From assembly GCF_003937825.1 (NCBI RefSeq), contig NZ_RSFW01000014.1, positions 186,001 to 250,000 of the forward strand: DNA of 64,000 nucleotides, read 5' to 3'. Positions within the stretch are counted from its first letter, which is position 1, and every line of letters begins with the position of its first letter. Shown in pieces: positions 14,605 to 23,530 of the stretch. The stretch comes from Mesobacillus subterraneus. GTDB lineage: Bacteria; Bacillota; Bacilli; Bacillales; Cytobacillaceae. A model generated the notes under the pieces. It was not told the origin of the DNA. It saw nothing but the letters and a program-made list of their open reading frames with translations, and did no database searches. Position numbers and translations under genes: made by a program.

Positions 14605-16377
14605 TCAATGATTGATTAAGTCCTTCATTTTATCGTACCCCAGTTTTTCTTCTGGCTGCCATGGAACGATGCTCGTCTTCTCAGCAATCTCTTCGCTGAC
14701 CTTTTTGATCCATACTTTTTCCGCTTCAGCTTTGCTCTGTAAAATAGAATCAGAGGTTTGCTGTGCGTAAAGGCTCTGATTGATCACCCACCACCGGGGT
14801 TCAATGGAGGCCCGCTTTAAATCATCGCGCAAGCGCGATGCCTCCAGAACAGGAGTCGCTTCTGGCAAAGTTACAATGACCACGCTCGTTTCTTGAGGAT
14901 TCCTCAGCTTCGGCAGCAGGTTCTGGACGCTTTCCGAAACTGTCCCCGTCGAGCGCGAGATTTCTTTATGATATGATTCAGCCGAATTCAACAGCAGCAA
15001 TGTATGTCCAGTAGGCGCTGTATCAATGACCACGACCTCATCCTTCGACTTTTCCACGATATTGGCAAAAGCCTGGAATACAGCAATCTCTTCTGTACAC
15101 GGAGAATTGAGGTCTTCCTCCAAGTAAGCAAGTCCAGCTTCATCGAGCTGGTCCTTATTTTGTGACAGAACAGCTACCTTATATGCTTCCACTTCTTTTT
15201 TCGGATCCAGGCGGCTGATTGACAATCGCTCATAGGCATTTTCCTGTTGGAACGTATATTCCAGGTGCGCAGCTGGATCTGTCGTCGTCAAATGAACCTT
15301 CATGCCTTTTTCCGCAAGACCAACAGCGATTGCAGAGGCGATTGTCGTTTTTCCAACACCGCCCTTCCCCATTGTAAAAATGATCCTCATATCCCTTTGC
15401 GCAAAATCATCAACGAGGTGCTGCAGGGTATGCAGGCGTTTTTCAGAAAGTTCTATTTCACTGATTTCAGCAGAATGAGTGGCACTCTTGAACATATGGC
15501 GGAGATTTTTCACTCCGGTCAACGAAAAAGGTACATATGGAATCGAGAACATCCCGACTTGCTTCAAGCGGGAGGGCATTTCTGCCAAAGCGCTTTGCTG
15601 GCGATCAAAGAATGCTTTTGAAATGCTGTCTTCCTTTATATGCTTCTGCCACAGCCCGTTGATGATGACGACCTGGTTTACCATCCCGATTTCCTTCAGC
15701 TCAGCCGAAGCCCGCTCTGCTTCGAGCATCGAGGAACGTTCTGGCCTTGTCACGAGGATCAGTGTCGTCATTTTCGGATTGGACAGTGCCTTTACCGTCG
15801 AACTGTACAGCTGCTTCTTTTCCCCAAGACCTGATAATGGTCCGAGACAGGATGCGCCGTGAGTGCTTTCTTCCAAAAAGCTGCTCCAGGCGGTTGGCAG
15901 CTGAAGTAGCCTCAAGGTATGGCCAGTCGGAGCTGTGTCAAACAAAATATGGTCATACTGGCTGATCAGCTCTTGGTCGGTTAGCAGGTTGGAGAACTCA
16001 TCAAAAGCCGCGATTTCCACGGTGCAGGCACCGGATAGCTGTTCTTCCATCGTCGCGACCACACTTTCCGGCAATGCGCTTCGATAAGGAGAAATCACTT
16101 TTTCCCGGTATTGGCGGGCGGATTCTTCAGGATCGATATTGCATGCAGAAAGATTTGGTACGGATGGAACCTCAACTGGATCATTGCCGATTTCAATATC
16201 AAACACATCCTGCAGATTGGACGCAGGATCCGTGCTGACGATCAATACTTTTTTGCCCGCATCTGCCAGCGCAACAGCAGTGGAACAGGCAGTAGATGTC
16301 TTGCCGACTCCGCCTTTCCCTGTAAAAAAGAGATATGGAGTGTTGACAACATATTTCGGGTGAAATGTTTGAAACAT
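14605..16377 (-). CDS. arsA: Arsenite-transporting ATPase ArsA
   Basis: Cytoplasmic ATPase that energises arsenite efflux with ArsB. 590 residues with two homologous halves, each with a P-loop (GKGGVGKTS at about 20-28, GKGGVGKTT near 336) and a DTAPTGHT switch motif. Cysteines for As(III) are present in the CTVEIAAFDEF and CTEEIAVFQAF segments, the standard ArsA positions. Full length. It is preceded by arsD, its usual metallochaperone partner, and followed by the phosphatase gene with a very short gap. Confidence 0.96.
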   Translation of the reverse strand: MFQTFHPKYVVNTPYLFFTGKGGVGKTSTACSTAVALADAGKKVLIVSTDPASNLQDVFDIEIGNDPVEVPSVPNLSACNIDPEESARQYREKVISPYRSALPESVVATMEEQLSGACTVEIAAFDEFSNLLTDQELISQYDHILFDTAPTGHTLRLLQLPTAWSSFLEESTHGASCLGPLSGLGEKKQLYSSTVKALSNPKMTTLILVTRPERSSMLEAERASAELKEIGMVNQVVIINGLWQKHIKEDSISKAFFDRQQSALAEMPSRLKQVGMFSIPYVPFSLTGVKNLRHMFKSATHSAEISEIELSEKRLHTLQHLVDDFAQRDMRIIFTMGKGGVGKTTIASAIAVGLAEKGMKVHLTTTDPAAHLEYTFQQENAYERLSISRLDPKKEVEAYKVAVLSQNKDQLDEAGLAYLEEDLNSPCTEEIAVFQAFANIVEKSKDEVVVIDTAPTGHTLLLLNSAESYHKEISRSTGTVSESVQNLLPKLRNPQETSVVIVTLPEATPVLEASRLRDDLKRASIEPRWWVINQSLYAQQTSDSILQSKAEAEKVWIKKVSEEIAEKTSIVPWQPEEKLGYDKMKDLINH

Positions 16378-16392
16378 AGCGGTTCTCCCTCC

Positions 16393-16746
16393 TTACAGCA
16401 ATTGATTCCGAGGCTTTTCGAGTGTCAGCTCTTTCACGTCCACGCCAAACCAGATCGCAAACTCCTCATTGGAAGGATAGCTGCCCACTTTCTCCACTTT
16501 TCCGTCCACCAATACAAGCGGCAATGCATCTGTCCCTTTTTCATGCAATACCTGATTCACTTCTTTATGGTCTACGAATGCAGCGGGGTCATTGGCTAGA
16601 TTATAACGGCTGATGGGGAAGCCTTTTTTCTCCAGGATAAAAATCGCAGAGGCAACCCTCGTTAACTCAGGATCCACGCTTGGTCCGCACACGCCTGTCG
16701 GACAGCACAGCGCAGGGTCGAAAACCTTGATTATCTTCATTGCCAT
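16393..16746 (-). CDS. arsD: Arsenite metallochaperone ArsD
   Basis: Delivers As(III) to ArsA and can act as a weak repressor. 117 residues. The ligand cysteines appear in DPALCCPTGVCGP. Counting from the second ATG (16740), they are Cys12, Cys13 and Cys18, the canonical ArsD numbering. The ribosome site GGGAGGAG serves either ATG. No extra C-terminal Cys pairs. Lies 15 bp before arsA. Confidence 0.95.
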   Translation of the reverse strand: MAMKIIKVFDPALCCPTGVCGPSVDPELTRVASAIFILEKKGFPISRYNLANDPAAFVDHKEVNQVLHEKGTDALPLVLVDGKVEKVGSYPSNEEFAIWFGVDVKELTLEKPRNQLL

Positions 16747-16800
16747 TTCTCCTCCCTTAAAACAACAGCCAAGAGTTCCCCCTTGGCTGTTGATTTCTTC

Positions 16801-17220
16801 TTATTTACCTGTCTCAGCAAACGTTTTGATACGGTCGCTGATTTGGTCGCGGACGTGCTGGAACACCGCCCACTTTTCTTCTTCCGTTCCTTCTGCCTTC
16901 GCAGGGTCGTCAAATCCCCAGTGTTCGCGTTTCACATGCGGAGGTGTTACCGGGCAATGCTCATCTGCATGGCCGCAGAGTGTGACAACCAGGTCTGCGT
17001 TGTTCAGGATTTCAGGATCGATTACATCAGATGTGTGTCCTTTTATATCAATGCCGATTTCATGCATGGCGTTGATAGCATTAGGATTCAGGCCATGCGC
17101 TTCAAGACCTGCACTCTTTACTTCCCACTCGTCACCCAAATATTTTTTGGCAAATCCTTCTGCCATTTGGCTTCTGCAAGAGTTTCCAGTACATAAGAAG
17201 TAGATTGTTTTTTTATCCAT
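16801..17220 (-). CDS. arsC: Thioredoxin-coupled arsenate reductase ArsC
   Basis: Reduces arsenate to arsenite. 139 residues of the low-molecular-weight phosphatase fold. The P-loop CTGNSCRS (Cys10 to Arg16) and the redox cysteines Cys82 and Cys89 ([10 protein letters not shown]) are all at the positions known from S. aureus/B. subtilis ArsC. ATG 17220 has GGGAG upstream; the longer frame to 17259 runs into arsB and is rejected. Confidence 0.96.
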   Translation of the reverse strand: MDKKTIYFLCTGNSCRSQMAEGFAKKYLGDEWEVKSAGLEAHGLNPNAINAMHEIGIDIKGHTSDVIDPEILNNADLVVTLCGHADEHCPVTPPHVKREHWGFDDPAKAEGTEEEKWAVFQHVRDQISDRIKTFAETGK

Positions 17221-17240
17221 AGTAGAATCGCTCCCTTGTA

Positions 17241-18536
17241 TTAAATAATGAGTAACCAAATATATAGACCTACCAAAGTGATGAATAGCGTAGGAATGGT
17301 TAGAATGATTCCTGTTTTAAAATATGTGCCCCATGAAATCTTGACGCCTTTTAATGAAAGGACGTGCAGCCACAGCAATGTTGCCAGTGACCCAATAGGC
17401 GTGATTTTCGGCCCGAGGTCGGATCCGATGACATTCGCATAAATCAGTGCTTCCCGGATAACTCCAGTGGTATTAGTATCTGCAATCGCCAGTGCGTCAA
17501 TCATGACAGTTGGCATATTGTTCATCACAGAAGAAAGAATCGCGGCGATGAAGCCCATCCCGATAGTAGCGACAAATAATCCCTGGTCAGCCGCAGCCTG
17601 GATGATATCGGCAAGGATATTGGTTAATCCAGCGTTGCGCAGTCCGTAAACGACCACATACATCCCGATCGAGAAGAAGACAATCGCCCATGGCGCTCCT
17701 TTGACGACAGTCGCTGTATGGACAGCAGGGCTCCTTCTTGCCATCAACAAGAAGAAGATCGCGACGATCCCGGCAATGAACGATACAGGTATGTTCAGGA
17801 ATTCACTTGTAAAGTAGCCGACAAGCAACACTCCCAACACAATCCATGATAAGCGGAACATCTTTGCATCCTTGATCGCTTCAACCGGCTTTTTCAAATG
17901 TGACATCTCGTAATTTTTCGGGATGCTTTTTCGGAAAAATAAATACAAGACCAGAATACTTGCACCCAATGAGAAGAAATTCGGCACAATCATGCGGGAC
18001 GCGTATTCAACGAATCCAATGTTGAAGTAGTCAGCAGACACGATATTGACGAGGTTGCTGACGACCAGTGGCAATGAAGTCGTATCGGCAATGAATCCAC
18101 TCGCGATGATAAAAGGAAATACCATTTTTTCTTCAAATTTCAGGTTACGCACCATCGCCAGAACGATCGGCGTTAAAATCAGTGCGGCTCCATCGTTCGC
18201 AAACAGCGCAGCCACAGCCGCACCAAGCAGTGTCACGTAGACAAACATCTTGACGCCATTTCCCTTGGCAGCCCTCGCCATGTGCAGGGCGGACCATTCA
18301 AAGAATCCAATCTCATCTAAAATAAGTGAAATGATGATGATGGCGATAAATGCGAGTGTTGCGTTCCAGACAATCCCGGTAACATCAATGACGTCCTGGA
18401 AGTCAACAACACCGAAAATCAATGCTAAAATCGCTCCCCCTACTGCCGACCAGCCGATGCCGAGACCCTTCGGCTGCCAGATGACCAATGTCAGAGTCAC
18501 GAGGAAAATCAATGAAGCGATAATCGGTAATGACAA
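17241..18536 (-). CDS. arsB: Arsenite efflux transporter ArsB
   Basis: Inner-membrane arsenite/antimonite antiporter of the ArsB/NhaD type, about 431 residues, close to the usual 429. It has about 12 hydrophobic segments and conserved blocks [31 protein letters not shown] and MNNMPTVM. The start is best at TTG 18536, 10 nt after GGAGG; the longer frame to 18587 overlaps arsR. It can work alone or with ArsA, which is encoded in the same operon. Confidence 0.94.
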   Translation of the reverse strand: MSLPIIASLIFLVTLTLVIWQPKGLGIGWSAVGGAILALIFGVVDFQDVIDVTGIVWNATLAFIAIIIISLILDEIGFFEWSALHMARAAKGNGVKMFVYVTLLGAAVAALFANDGAALILTPIVLAMVRNLKFEEKMVFPFIIASGFIADTTSLPLVVSNLVNIVSADYFNIGFVEYASRMIVPNFFSLGASILVLYLFFRKSIPKNYEMSHLKKPVEAIKDAKMFRLSWIVLGVLLVGYFTSEFLNIPVSFIAGIVAIFFLLMARRSPAVHTATVVKGAPWAIVFFSIGMYVVVYGLRNAGLTNILADIIQAAADQGLFVATIGMGFIAAILSSVMNNMPTVMIDALAIADTNTTGVIREALIYANVIGSDLGPKITPIGSLATLLWLHVLSLKGVKISWGTYFKTGIILTIPTLFITLVGLYIWLLII

Positions 18537-18552
18537 AATCCACACACCTCCG

Positions 18553-18897
18553 TTATTCGCAGGAAATTCGCTTACCCTGCTTTTCAAGTTCCGTTAATTT
18601 TTCTTCCTGGCTTGGAAGTGCATCCGTGAGCAATTGAACAAATTCAAAATGCTCGTACTGCCGGTTCAGTGAATAAAATACCCACTGCCCTCTCCTGCTT
18701 TCTTTTACCAAACCCGCGTCCTTCAGCTTGCGGATATGCTGGCTGATCGCCGGCTGGCTGGCATCAAATATTGCTACAAACTCACAGACGCAGCAATCAT
18801 GGTCTGCAAGAATCCTCATCATCGTCAAACGCGTCTTATCGCCAAGCAGCTTCAGAATTGCAGCAGCCTGATCCATTTCAATACTTTGCTTAATCAA
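18553..18897 (-). CDS. arsR: Arsenical resistance repressor ArsR
   Basis: Winged-helix repressor of 114 residues that leaves DNA when As(III) binds. The N-terminal helix is followed by the metal site [10 protein letters not shown] (about residues 33-42) in the recognition region, then [19 protein letters not shown]. Start TTG 18897, 8 nt after GGAGG. It heads the minus-strand operon arsR-B-C-D-A. Confidence 0.95.
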   Translation of the reverse strand: MIKQSIEMDQAAAILKLLGDKTRLTMMRILADHDCCVCEFVAIFDASQPAISQHIRKLKDAGLVKESRRGQWVFYSLNRQYEHFEFVQLLTDALPSQEEKLTELEKQGKRISCE

Positions 18898-18922
18898 TTA
18901 CTCCACCTCCAATTACTGTATT

Positions 18923-18951
18923 ATCATATAATGATTTGCTTATATGTTCAA
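18923..18951 (-). promoter_or_regulatory. Promoter of the minus-strand ars operon
   Basis: -35 TTGAAC (18946-18951), 17 bp spacer, -10 TATGAT (18923-18928). The spacer contains an AT-rich dyad around AAATCATTATATGATAA that overlaps the -10 and is the likely ArsR operator. Confidence 0.7.
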
Positions 18952-19001
18952 TATGTATTTAGCATGTTTACATATTCTTAACATTCCTCAAAAAATTATT
19001 T

Positions 19002-19017
19002 ATCAATTTTTTTTGAT
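19002..19017. promoter_or_regulatory. ArsR2 operator copy 1
   Basis: ATCAATTTTTTTTGAT, a perfect ATCAA-N6-TTGAT dyad just upstream of the arsR2 -35 element. It is identical to copy 3. Confidence 0.65.
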
Positions 19018-19024
19018 TTATCAG

Positions 19025-19053
19025 TTGCAAACTGGTTTCAGAGGAAATATAAT
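19025..19053 (+). promoter_or_regulatory. Promoter of the arsR2 operon
   Basis: -35 TTGCAA (19025-19030), 17 bp spacer, -10 TATAAT (19048-19053). It is flanked by operator copies 1 and 2, which predicts tight repression. Confidence 0.8.
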
Positions 19054-19060
19054 ACAATAT

Positions 19061-19076
19061 ATCAAGAGATTTTGAT
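19061..19076. promoter_or_regulatory. ArsR2 operator copy 2
   Basis: ATCAAGAGATTTTGAT lies at the expected transcription start, just 3' of the -10 box. Confidence 0.65.
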
Positions 19077-19093
19077 TTAAGGAGAGCTGAAAA

Positions 19094-19453
19094 GTGGAAA
19101 AATTCATTCCTATAACCGATCTGATCAATGACAACAATGCCACTAAGGAACCGCCGCTTCAAAGCACCTTTGAAAAATACGAGAAGAAGTTCAAAGCCCT
19201 TGCCGACCAAAAACGCCTGCACATCCTCAACCTTCTATGCCAGCAAGACTCCAGCTGCGTTTGCGACCTCAGTGAACTGATTGACATGCCACAATCAAAA
19301 CTCAGCTATCACCTGAAGATTTTGCTTGATGCCAATCTGATCCAGAAAGAAACAAAGGGAACCTGGAGCTACTACACAGTAAACACCAAAGAAATCAACC
19401 ACCTTTTATCTCCAGAGCTTTGCTGCCTTTTCAGACCTAGCAACTGTTGTTAG
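19094..19453 (+). CDS. Second ArsR-family repressor, ending in Cys-Cys
   Basis: 119 residues. A 25-residue N-terminal extension precedes a winged helix (about 27-105: FKALADQKRLHILNLL, SSCVCDLSELIDMPQSKLSYHLKIL). Cys pairs occur at CVC (about 54-56), at LCC (about 111-112) and at the very C-terminus (SNCC). It therefore has more thiol ligands than ArsR at 18553. Start GTG 19094 with AAGGAGAG upstream. It heads an operon with two Cys-rich small proteins and an ArsP-like permease, and four matching dyads lie around these genes. Arsenite, organoarsenical or another thiophilic metal are candidate ligands. Confidence 0.9.
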   Translation: MEKFIPITDLINDNNATKEPPLQSTFEKYEKKFKALADQKRLHILNLLCQQDSSCVCDLSELIDMPQSKLSYHLKILLDANLIQKETKGTWSYYTVNTKEINHLLSPELCCLFRPSNCC

Positions 19454-19473
19454 GTTTACTTTTCAAAGTTTAA

Positions 19474-19489
19474 ATCAATTTTTTTTGAT
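19474..19489. promoter_or_regulatory. ArsR2 operator copy 3
   Basis: ATCAATTTTTTTTGAT between arsR2 and the 55-residue gene, identical to copy 1. A secondary control point inside the operon, or a second promoter, is possible. Confidence 0.6.
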
Positions 19490-19527
19490 AAATAAATCAA
19501 CATAATTTGATTAAGGAGAGGATATAG

Positions 19528-19695
19528 ATGTTTTATCAAGACTATCAAACAATGGCACAGTTAAAACAGCAGGAAGTGGAACGGAAAGCCAAACATGCTT
19601 GGAAGTTCTTTGAGCAGCCGGAAACAAAACCTTTCTGGCCAGCTCGCACGAAAAAACAGCAGCCGAAATGCTGCACTGTTCCAGCAAACGCCTAA
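19528..19695 (+). CDS. 55-residue protein with internal Cys-Cys
   Basis: Begins MFYQDYQTMAQLKQQEVERK and ends PKCCTVPANA. Ribosome site AAGGAGAGG lies 7 nt upstream. It is polar, has no signal peptide or membrane segment, and is rich in Lys/Gln/Trp, with one CC pair near the C-terminus. I do not recognise a family. Its place between arsR2 and the permease gene, behind operator copy 3, suggests a role as a metal(loid) carrier or permease accessory protein; that is inference. Confidence 0.7.
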   Translation: MFYQDYQTMAQLKQQEVERKAKHAWKFFEQPETKPFWPARTKKQQPKCCTVPANA

Positions 19696-19721
19696 AATAA
19701 TATGGAAGAAGGTTAAGGAAG

Positions 19722-20585
19722 ATGATTGAATTTCTGAAAAGCTTTTTAATGATTGCCCTTGAATTGACGGTGCTTTTTATCGGGATCTCCTTTTTGATCA
19801 GCCTGCTGCAGGGTTACATCCCCTACGAAAAAATCGAGAAGAAGTTAACTGGCCGCAATAAGGTGCTTGCCAGCTTTGCCGCCATCCTATTCGCCTTTAT
19901 CACACCATTCTGTTCCTGCTCCACGATTCCAGTGGTCGTCAATATGCTGAAAAAGAAAATCCCGTTTTCAATCGTCATGGTTTTCCTTTTCGCTTCTCCC
20001 GTCCTTGACCCAACCATTTTAACCATCATGGGGGTCGTGATGGGCTGGAAAGTGACCATCATTTACACGGTCATCACGAGTGTTTTCTCAGTCGTCATCG
20101 GTTTTACCCTTGATAAGCTCGGCTTCCAGCGCTATGTCAAAAATGTCATCATGTCCGGTTATGAGGAAAAAAACGAGAAATTCAATTGGCGATTTGCTTT
20201 GAATGAAACATGGGCCTTGATGAAAAGCGTGTATCCTTACTTGATCATTGGTGCTGCGATCGGTGCCGTTATCCACGGACTTGTTCCGACGGAGTTCATC
20301 ACGAAATGGTTCGGGCACGACGCCTGGTGGCTGATCCCGGTTGCTGCAATAGCCGGCATTCCCTTATATATCCGATTATCAAGTATGATTCCGATCTCGC
20401 AAATGCTGATATTAAAAGGAATGGCCCTTGGACCGGTGATGGCGATGATGATCAGTTCTGCCGGTGCCAGCCTGCCTGAAGTCATCCTGTTAAAATCAAT
20501 CTTCAAGAAACAGCTTGTGCTAGCCTTCATCGCTTCTGTCGTGACGATGTCAACCGTCTCTGGATTCGTGTTCTATTTTGTATGA
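19722..20585 (+). CDS. ArsP-like permease (organoarsenical/metal efflux)
   Basis: Permease of the DUF318/PF03773 family, 287 residues with about eight hydrophobic segments. The signature TPFCSCSTIPVVVNMLKK (about residues 61-78) carries the cysteines typical of ArsP-type transporters, and a second half-motif appears as GIPLYIRLSSMIPISQMLILKG. ArsP exports trivalent methylated or aromatic arsenicals; other family members are linked to other metals. Cotranscribed with the second ArsR and two Cys-rich small proteins. The substrate is not fixed by sequence. Confidence 0.85.
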   Translation: MIEFLKSFLMIALELTVLFIGISFLISLLQGYIPYEKIEKKLTGRNKVLASFAAILFAFITPFCSCSTIPVVVNMLKKKIPFSIVMVFLFASPVLDPTILTIMGVVMGWKVTIIYTVITSVFSVVIGFTLDKLGFQRYVKNVIMSGYEEKNEKFNWRFALNETWALMKSVYPYLIIGAAIGAVIHGLVPTEFITKWFGHDAWWLIPVAAIAGIPLYIRLSSMIPISQMLILKGMALGPVMAMMISSAGASLPEVILLKSIFKKQLVLAFIASVVTMSTVSGFVFYFV

Positions 20586-20588
20586 TTA

Positions 20589-20604
20589 ATCAATTTTTCT
20601 TGAT
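20589..20604. promoter_or_regulatory. ArsR2 operator copy 4
   Basis: ATCAATTTTTCTTGAT immediately after the permease stop and before the 42-residue gene. Confidence 0.6.
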
Positions 20605-20621
20605 GAAAGGAGGTGAAAAAC

Positions 20622-20750
20622 ATGGCTAACTTTATCAAAATCCTGTTAGGCAACTCAAAGTCAGACTGTTGCAGTGTAGAAATCAAGGAAGTCGAGGAAA
20701 CAGAAGAGAAAAGCGAGGCTTGCTGCGGCGGCGACACTTCATGCTGTTAG
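20622..20750 (+). CDS. 42-residue Cys-rich protein ending in Cys-Cys
   Basis: Begins MANFIKILLGNSKSDCCSVE and ends CCGGDTSCC. Three CC pairs in 42 residues, separated by an acidic Glu-rich stretch. A perfect AAAGGAGGTG lies 8 nt before ATG 20622. It is too short for most gene callers. It looks like a small thiol carrier or metal-binding peptide. Proteins with Cys-Cys-COOH ends occur in predicted organometal resistance systems that also use selenocysteine (from memory), which would fit the HesB-like gene on the other side of the island. Confidence 0.75.
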   Translation: MANFIKILLGNSKSDCCSVEIKEVEETEEKSEACCGGDTSCC

Positions 20751-20778
20751 GTTTATTTTACAATAAAAGGAAGAAGAC

Positions 20779-20869
20779 GCAATTATCGTCTTCTATCGTG
20801 CAATTACTGTAAGTGAACGTGCGATTATTCAACATCTCTGTGCAATTACAGCTCTTCTTCACGCGAATA
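20779..20869. repeat. 21-bp phased array A (core GCAATTA)
   Basis: Cores GCAATTA/GCGATTA/GCGAATA start at 20779, 20800, 20821, 20842 and 20863, exactly 21 bp apart, usually as GTGCAATTAC. The 14 bp between cores are unrelated. The array lies between the 42-residue gene and the 20937-20984 terminator. The same core, inverted, is used by the array at 60089-60203. Confidence 0.85.
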
Positions 20870-20936
20870 TCACTGTTCATTAAGAGAATAAATTTTCCAG
20901 TTCTAAGTTTAGTTAAGTTCCCTCCATATTAAACGC

Positions 20937-20984
20937 AAAAAAGGTGGAATCCGGCACCAAAATGCCTGATTCCACCTTCTTTTT
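20937..20984. terminator. Terminator between ars island and CBS-domain gene
   Basis: AAGGTGGAATC (20941-20951) pairs with GATTCCACCTT (20968-20978), with T runs on both strands. Confidence 0.85.
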
Positions 20985-22249
20985 TACTCTTCTACTTCAA
21001 CAGCCGGCATGATGTCCACTTTGATTTTACGAATCCGGTGATTTTCTACTTCCTTGACGATAATCTTCAGGTTTTCATAGTCAAATGTATCACCGTTTTC
21101 GGGAATGCTCTCGAGCGTCTCGAAAATCCAGCCGCCGAGATTGTGATACGATGTTTCCGGCATCGGCACATTGAATAACTCGGCAAAATCATCCAGATCA
21201 TACTGGGCATCAAATTCGTAAGTGCTCTCATCAATCTTTGTCATGATGTTTACTTTTTCATCATGTTCATCCCAGATCTCGCCGACGAGCTCTTCGAGGA
21301 TATCTTCAAGCGTGATCAGGCCTGATGTTCCGCCGAATTCGTCAACGACGATGGCCATGTGGCTTTTCGTCCTCTGCAGTTCAGGCAGCAGCGTCGCGAT
21401 CTTCATCGATTTCACGACGAACATTGGCTGACGCAACAGCTCGCGGACCTTGACTTCTTCTTCGTTTTTGATCAGTGCCGCAAAAAATTCACGCTCGGAC
21501 AGGAATCCGATGATGTTATCTATATTGTCCTCATAAACCGGAATCCGCGAAAAACGCTCCTCAAGCAGGACCTGCTTGATTTCCTCCAGTGGCTGGTTTA
21601 CTTCAACGGTTATCATATCCATTCGGTGGGTTAACACTTCACCAACGAGGATTTCATTGAACTCGAGCGAACGGTGCACAAGCTCCCTTTCATCCTTATT
21701 GATGACGCCTTCTTCCTCACTGATATCCACCATCACTTTGATCTCTTCTTCGGTTACAGATGGCTGTGCATCTCCCTTGGAGAAAACCCTCGACACAAAT
21801 GCCTTCAATTTGCTGAACAGGAAATTGACCGGCGTCAGTACCTTAATCAAAAGCAAAAGGATACCAGAGATTTTCAGCGAGTAGGTCTCTGCATTTTCCT
21901 TGGCCATTGATTTTGGCAGGATTTCACCGAAAATCAGGATGAGGACAGTCATACCAAAAGTGCTGACAATCAGTCCTGTGCTTGCTCCGAAAAGATCGAC
22001 GGCAACTTTGGAGGATATACTTGCGGCAGCAATGTTCACAATGTTATTTCCTACTAGAATCGTAGACAGGGCGTCATCGAAGTTTTCGGATATATGCAAT
22101 GCATTCTTGCTTCCAGAACGGCCTTCTGATGCATAATTCCGCAGCCTGATTTTATTCACGCTGGAGAAAGCCGTTTCTGCCGAAGAGAAAAAGGCAGATA
22201 AAAGAATTAAAACACCTAATAAAATGACTAAACCTATGGGAACTTCCAA
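20984..22249 (-). CDS. CNNM/CorC-type membrane protein with CBS domains
   Basis: 421 residues in the HlyC/CorC (UPF0053) order. An N-terminal DUF21 membrane domain with three or four helices (about 1-135; [29 protein letters not shown]) is followed by two CBS domains (about 200-325; [42 protein letters not shown]) and a CorC_HlyC C-terminal domain. Family members export Mg2+ or act in ion homeostasis; the name hemolysin is historical. Start TTG 22249 with GGAG upstream. Monocistronic. Confidence 0.9.
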   Translation of the reverse strand: MEVPIGLVILLGVLILLSAFFSSAETAFSSVNKIRLRNYASEGRSGSKNALHISENFDDALSTILVGNNIVNIAAASISSKVAVDLFGASTGLIVSTFGMTVLILIFGEILPKSMAKENAETYSLKISGILLLLIKVLTPVNFLFSKLKAFVSRVFSKGDAQPSVTEEEIKVMVDISEEEGVINKDERELVHRSLEFNEILVGEVLTHRMDMITVEVNQPLEEIKQVLLEERFSRIPVYEDNIDNIIGFLSEREFFAALIKNEEEVKVRELLRQPMFVVKSMKIATLLPELQRTKSHMAIVVDEFGGTSGLITLEDILEELVGEIWDEHDEKVNIMTKIDESTYEFDAQYDLDDFAELFNVPMPETSYHNLGGWIFETLESIPENGDTFDYENLKIIVKEVENHRIRKIKVDIMPAVEVEE

Positions 22250-22368
22250 AAAAATTCACTCTCCAAAAAAATATTGTCAGAAATAATTTTACTGTTCTGA
22301 CGTTAATAAATCAAATAGTCTACCTCGGACTAGCTATTTACGATATACCCGGTCAAAAGGTTTCATAA

Positions 22369-22923
22369 TCAGATGTTTTTGGTTTCCTTTTCGGACACCC
22401 CTACCTTGGTACGGTTTTTAAAAAGGCCCGGAATAAGTAGGAAGCCTAGATACGCAGTTGCCGCTCCAATACTCGCTCCAACAGCAACATCCGCAGGGTA
22501 GTGGACACCCACACCGACACGCGATAACCCTACAAGCACAGCAAGCACGATCCAGAGGTAGTTATGCTTCCTTTTAAACAGCCAAAACGTAACAGCCATG
22601 GTGAAAAAGATAATCGTGTGGTCACTTGGAAACGAGTTGTTCACGCTTTTCTCGACCAATTGATTCACATTTGCCAATTCCGCGAACGGCTGGTTGTTCG
22701 AATGGAACAGGCCGGCGAATTTACCCAAAGCGATGGCAATGACCACGGACAACAGCCCGCTTCCCACCATCAGACGGCTCCCTGGTTTTCCGCTGATCAA
22801 GTAAAACAGGACCACTGCAGCCAAAAGCAAAATCGTATATTCCGCAATAAAAACGAAAACAGGATTTAAAATCTGGTATTCCTTCCCCAGATTGTTGATC
22901 ATCCTGAAAAGTTCAACATTCAT
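22369..22923 (-). CDS. PAP2-family undecaprenyl-diphosphatase (BcrC-like)
   Basis: Recycles undecaprenyl diphosphate for wall synthesis and can give bacitracin tolerance. 184 residues, about five or six membrane segments. The motifs NNSFPSDHT (PSGH-type) and SRVGVGVHYPADV are intact; the first PAP2 motif is weak (HSNNQPF). It aligns in order with B. subtilis BcrC from the N-terminus (MNVELFRMINNLG against MNYEIFKAIHGL). ATG 22923 follows AAAGGAG with a rather long spacer. The frame extends to 23124 but overlaps the flavodoxin terminator. Confidence 0.8.
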   Translation of the reverse strand: MNVELFRMINNLGKEYQILNPVFVFIAEYTILLLAAVVLFYLISGKPGSRLMVGSGLLSVVIAIALGKFAGLFHSNNQPFAELANVNQLVEKSVNNSFPSDHTIIFFTMAVTFWLFKRKHNYLWIVLAVLVGLSRVGVGVHYPADVAVGASIGAATAYLGFLLIPGLFKNRTKVGVSEKETKNI

Positions 22924-22986
22924 ACTTGGTGTACCACTCCTTTGCAAATTACTTCGATTATACAATAATCCTGAATTTTTCTCTCC

Positions 22987-23018
22987 AAAAAAATAAACCA
23001 GATACCAAATGGTATCTG
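22987..23018 (-). terminator. Terminator of the flavodoxin gene
   Basis: CCAGATACCA pairs with TGGTATCTGG at 22998-23018; on the minus strand TTTATTTTTTTGG follows. Confidence 0.8.
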
Positions 23019-23029
23019 GCCAGAAATAG

Positions 23030-23530
23030 TCAAACCGGCAAATATTTACTGTTTTTATTGAAAGTATCCGCGAATTCCCTGATGGCCTCTTCATCAAGAT
23101 TGGATAAATCTGTCGTTCCTCCACTTACGCTTTTGGCGATGACTTTTTCAAAAAAATTCATCTTTGAAAAAATGAATTCTCCACCGAACATTCCTCTGGC
23201 AATCGCCGATTCTCTGATTCCAGGAGGGAAAACGTGCTCGAATTGCTGGAGTGCTTCCTTCCCTTCTCTCATGCAGCATAAAAACAAGCCGAGATTTTTC
23301 CTTTTCAGGACCTCTTCATTTTCCTTGATGAATTTCTTGATCTTAGCCTGGATGCTGCCGGCGTGGATGGAGCCTCCCACGATCACGGAATCAAACAGTT
23401 CCAGATCAGAATGGAGCTTCGTTTTATCCAGATTGATCGCAATGACATCGCCTTCAATCTGCTTCCGTAAAACATGCGCTGCTTTTGCAGTTGTACCATG
23501 TGTTGAGCAATAAACAATCAAACTCTTCAT
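23030..23530 (-). CDS. Flavodoxin-domain protein (HemG-like)
   Basis: 166 residues. The FMN phosphate loop is CSTHGTTAKAA (about residues 8-18), followed by VIVGGSIHAGSIQAKIKKFI. This is the pattern of HemG-type flavodoxins (protoporphyrinogen oxidase) and related menaquinone-dependent enzymes. Whether it oxidises protoporphyrinogen here is unknown, since Bacillus normally uses HemY/CgoX. ATG 23530 follows GGGGG; the longer frame to 23584 has no ribosome site. Confidence 0.78.
   Translation of the reverse strand: MKSLIVYCSTHGTTAKAAHVLRKQIEGDVIAINLDKTKLHSDLELFDSVIVGGSIHAGSIQAKIKKFIKENEEVLKRKNLGLFLCCMREGKEALQQFEHVFPPGIRESAIARGMFGGEFIFSKMNFFEKVIAKSVSGGTTDLSNLDEEAIREFADTFNKNSKYLPV

Noticed and set aside
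18536-18587. N-terminal extension of ArsB
   Set aside because: It overlaps arsR and is hydrophilic; the GGAGG site selects TTG 18536.
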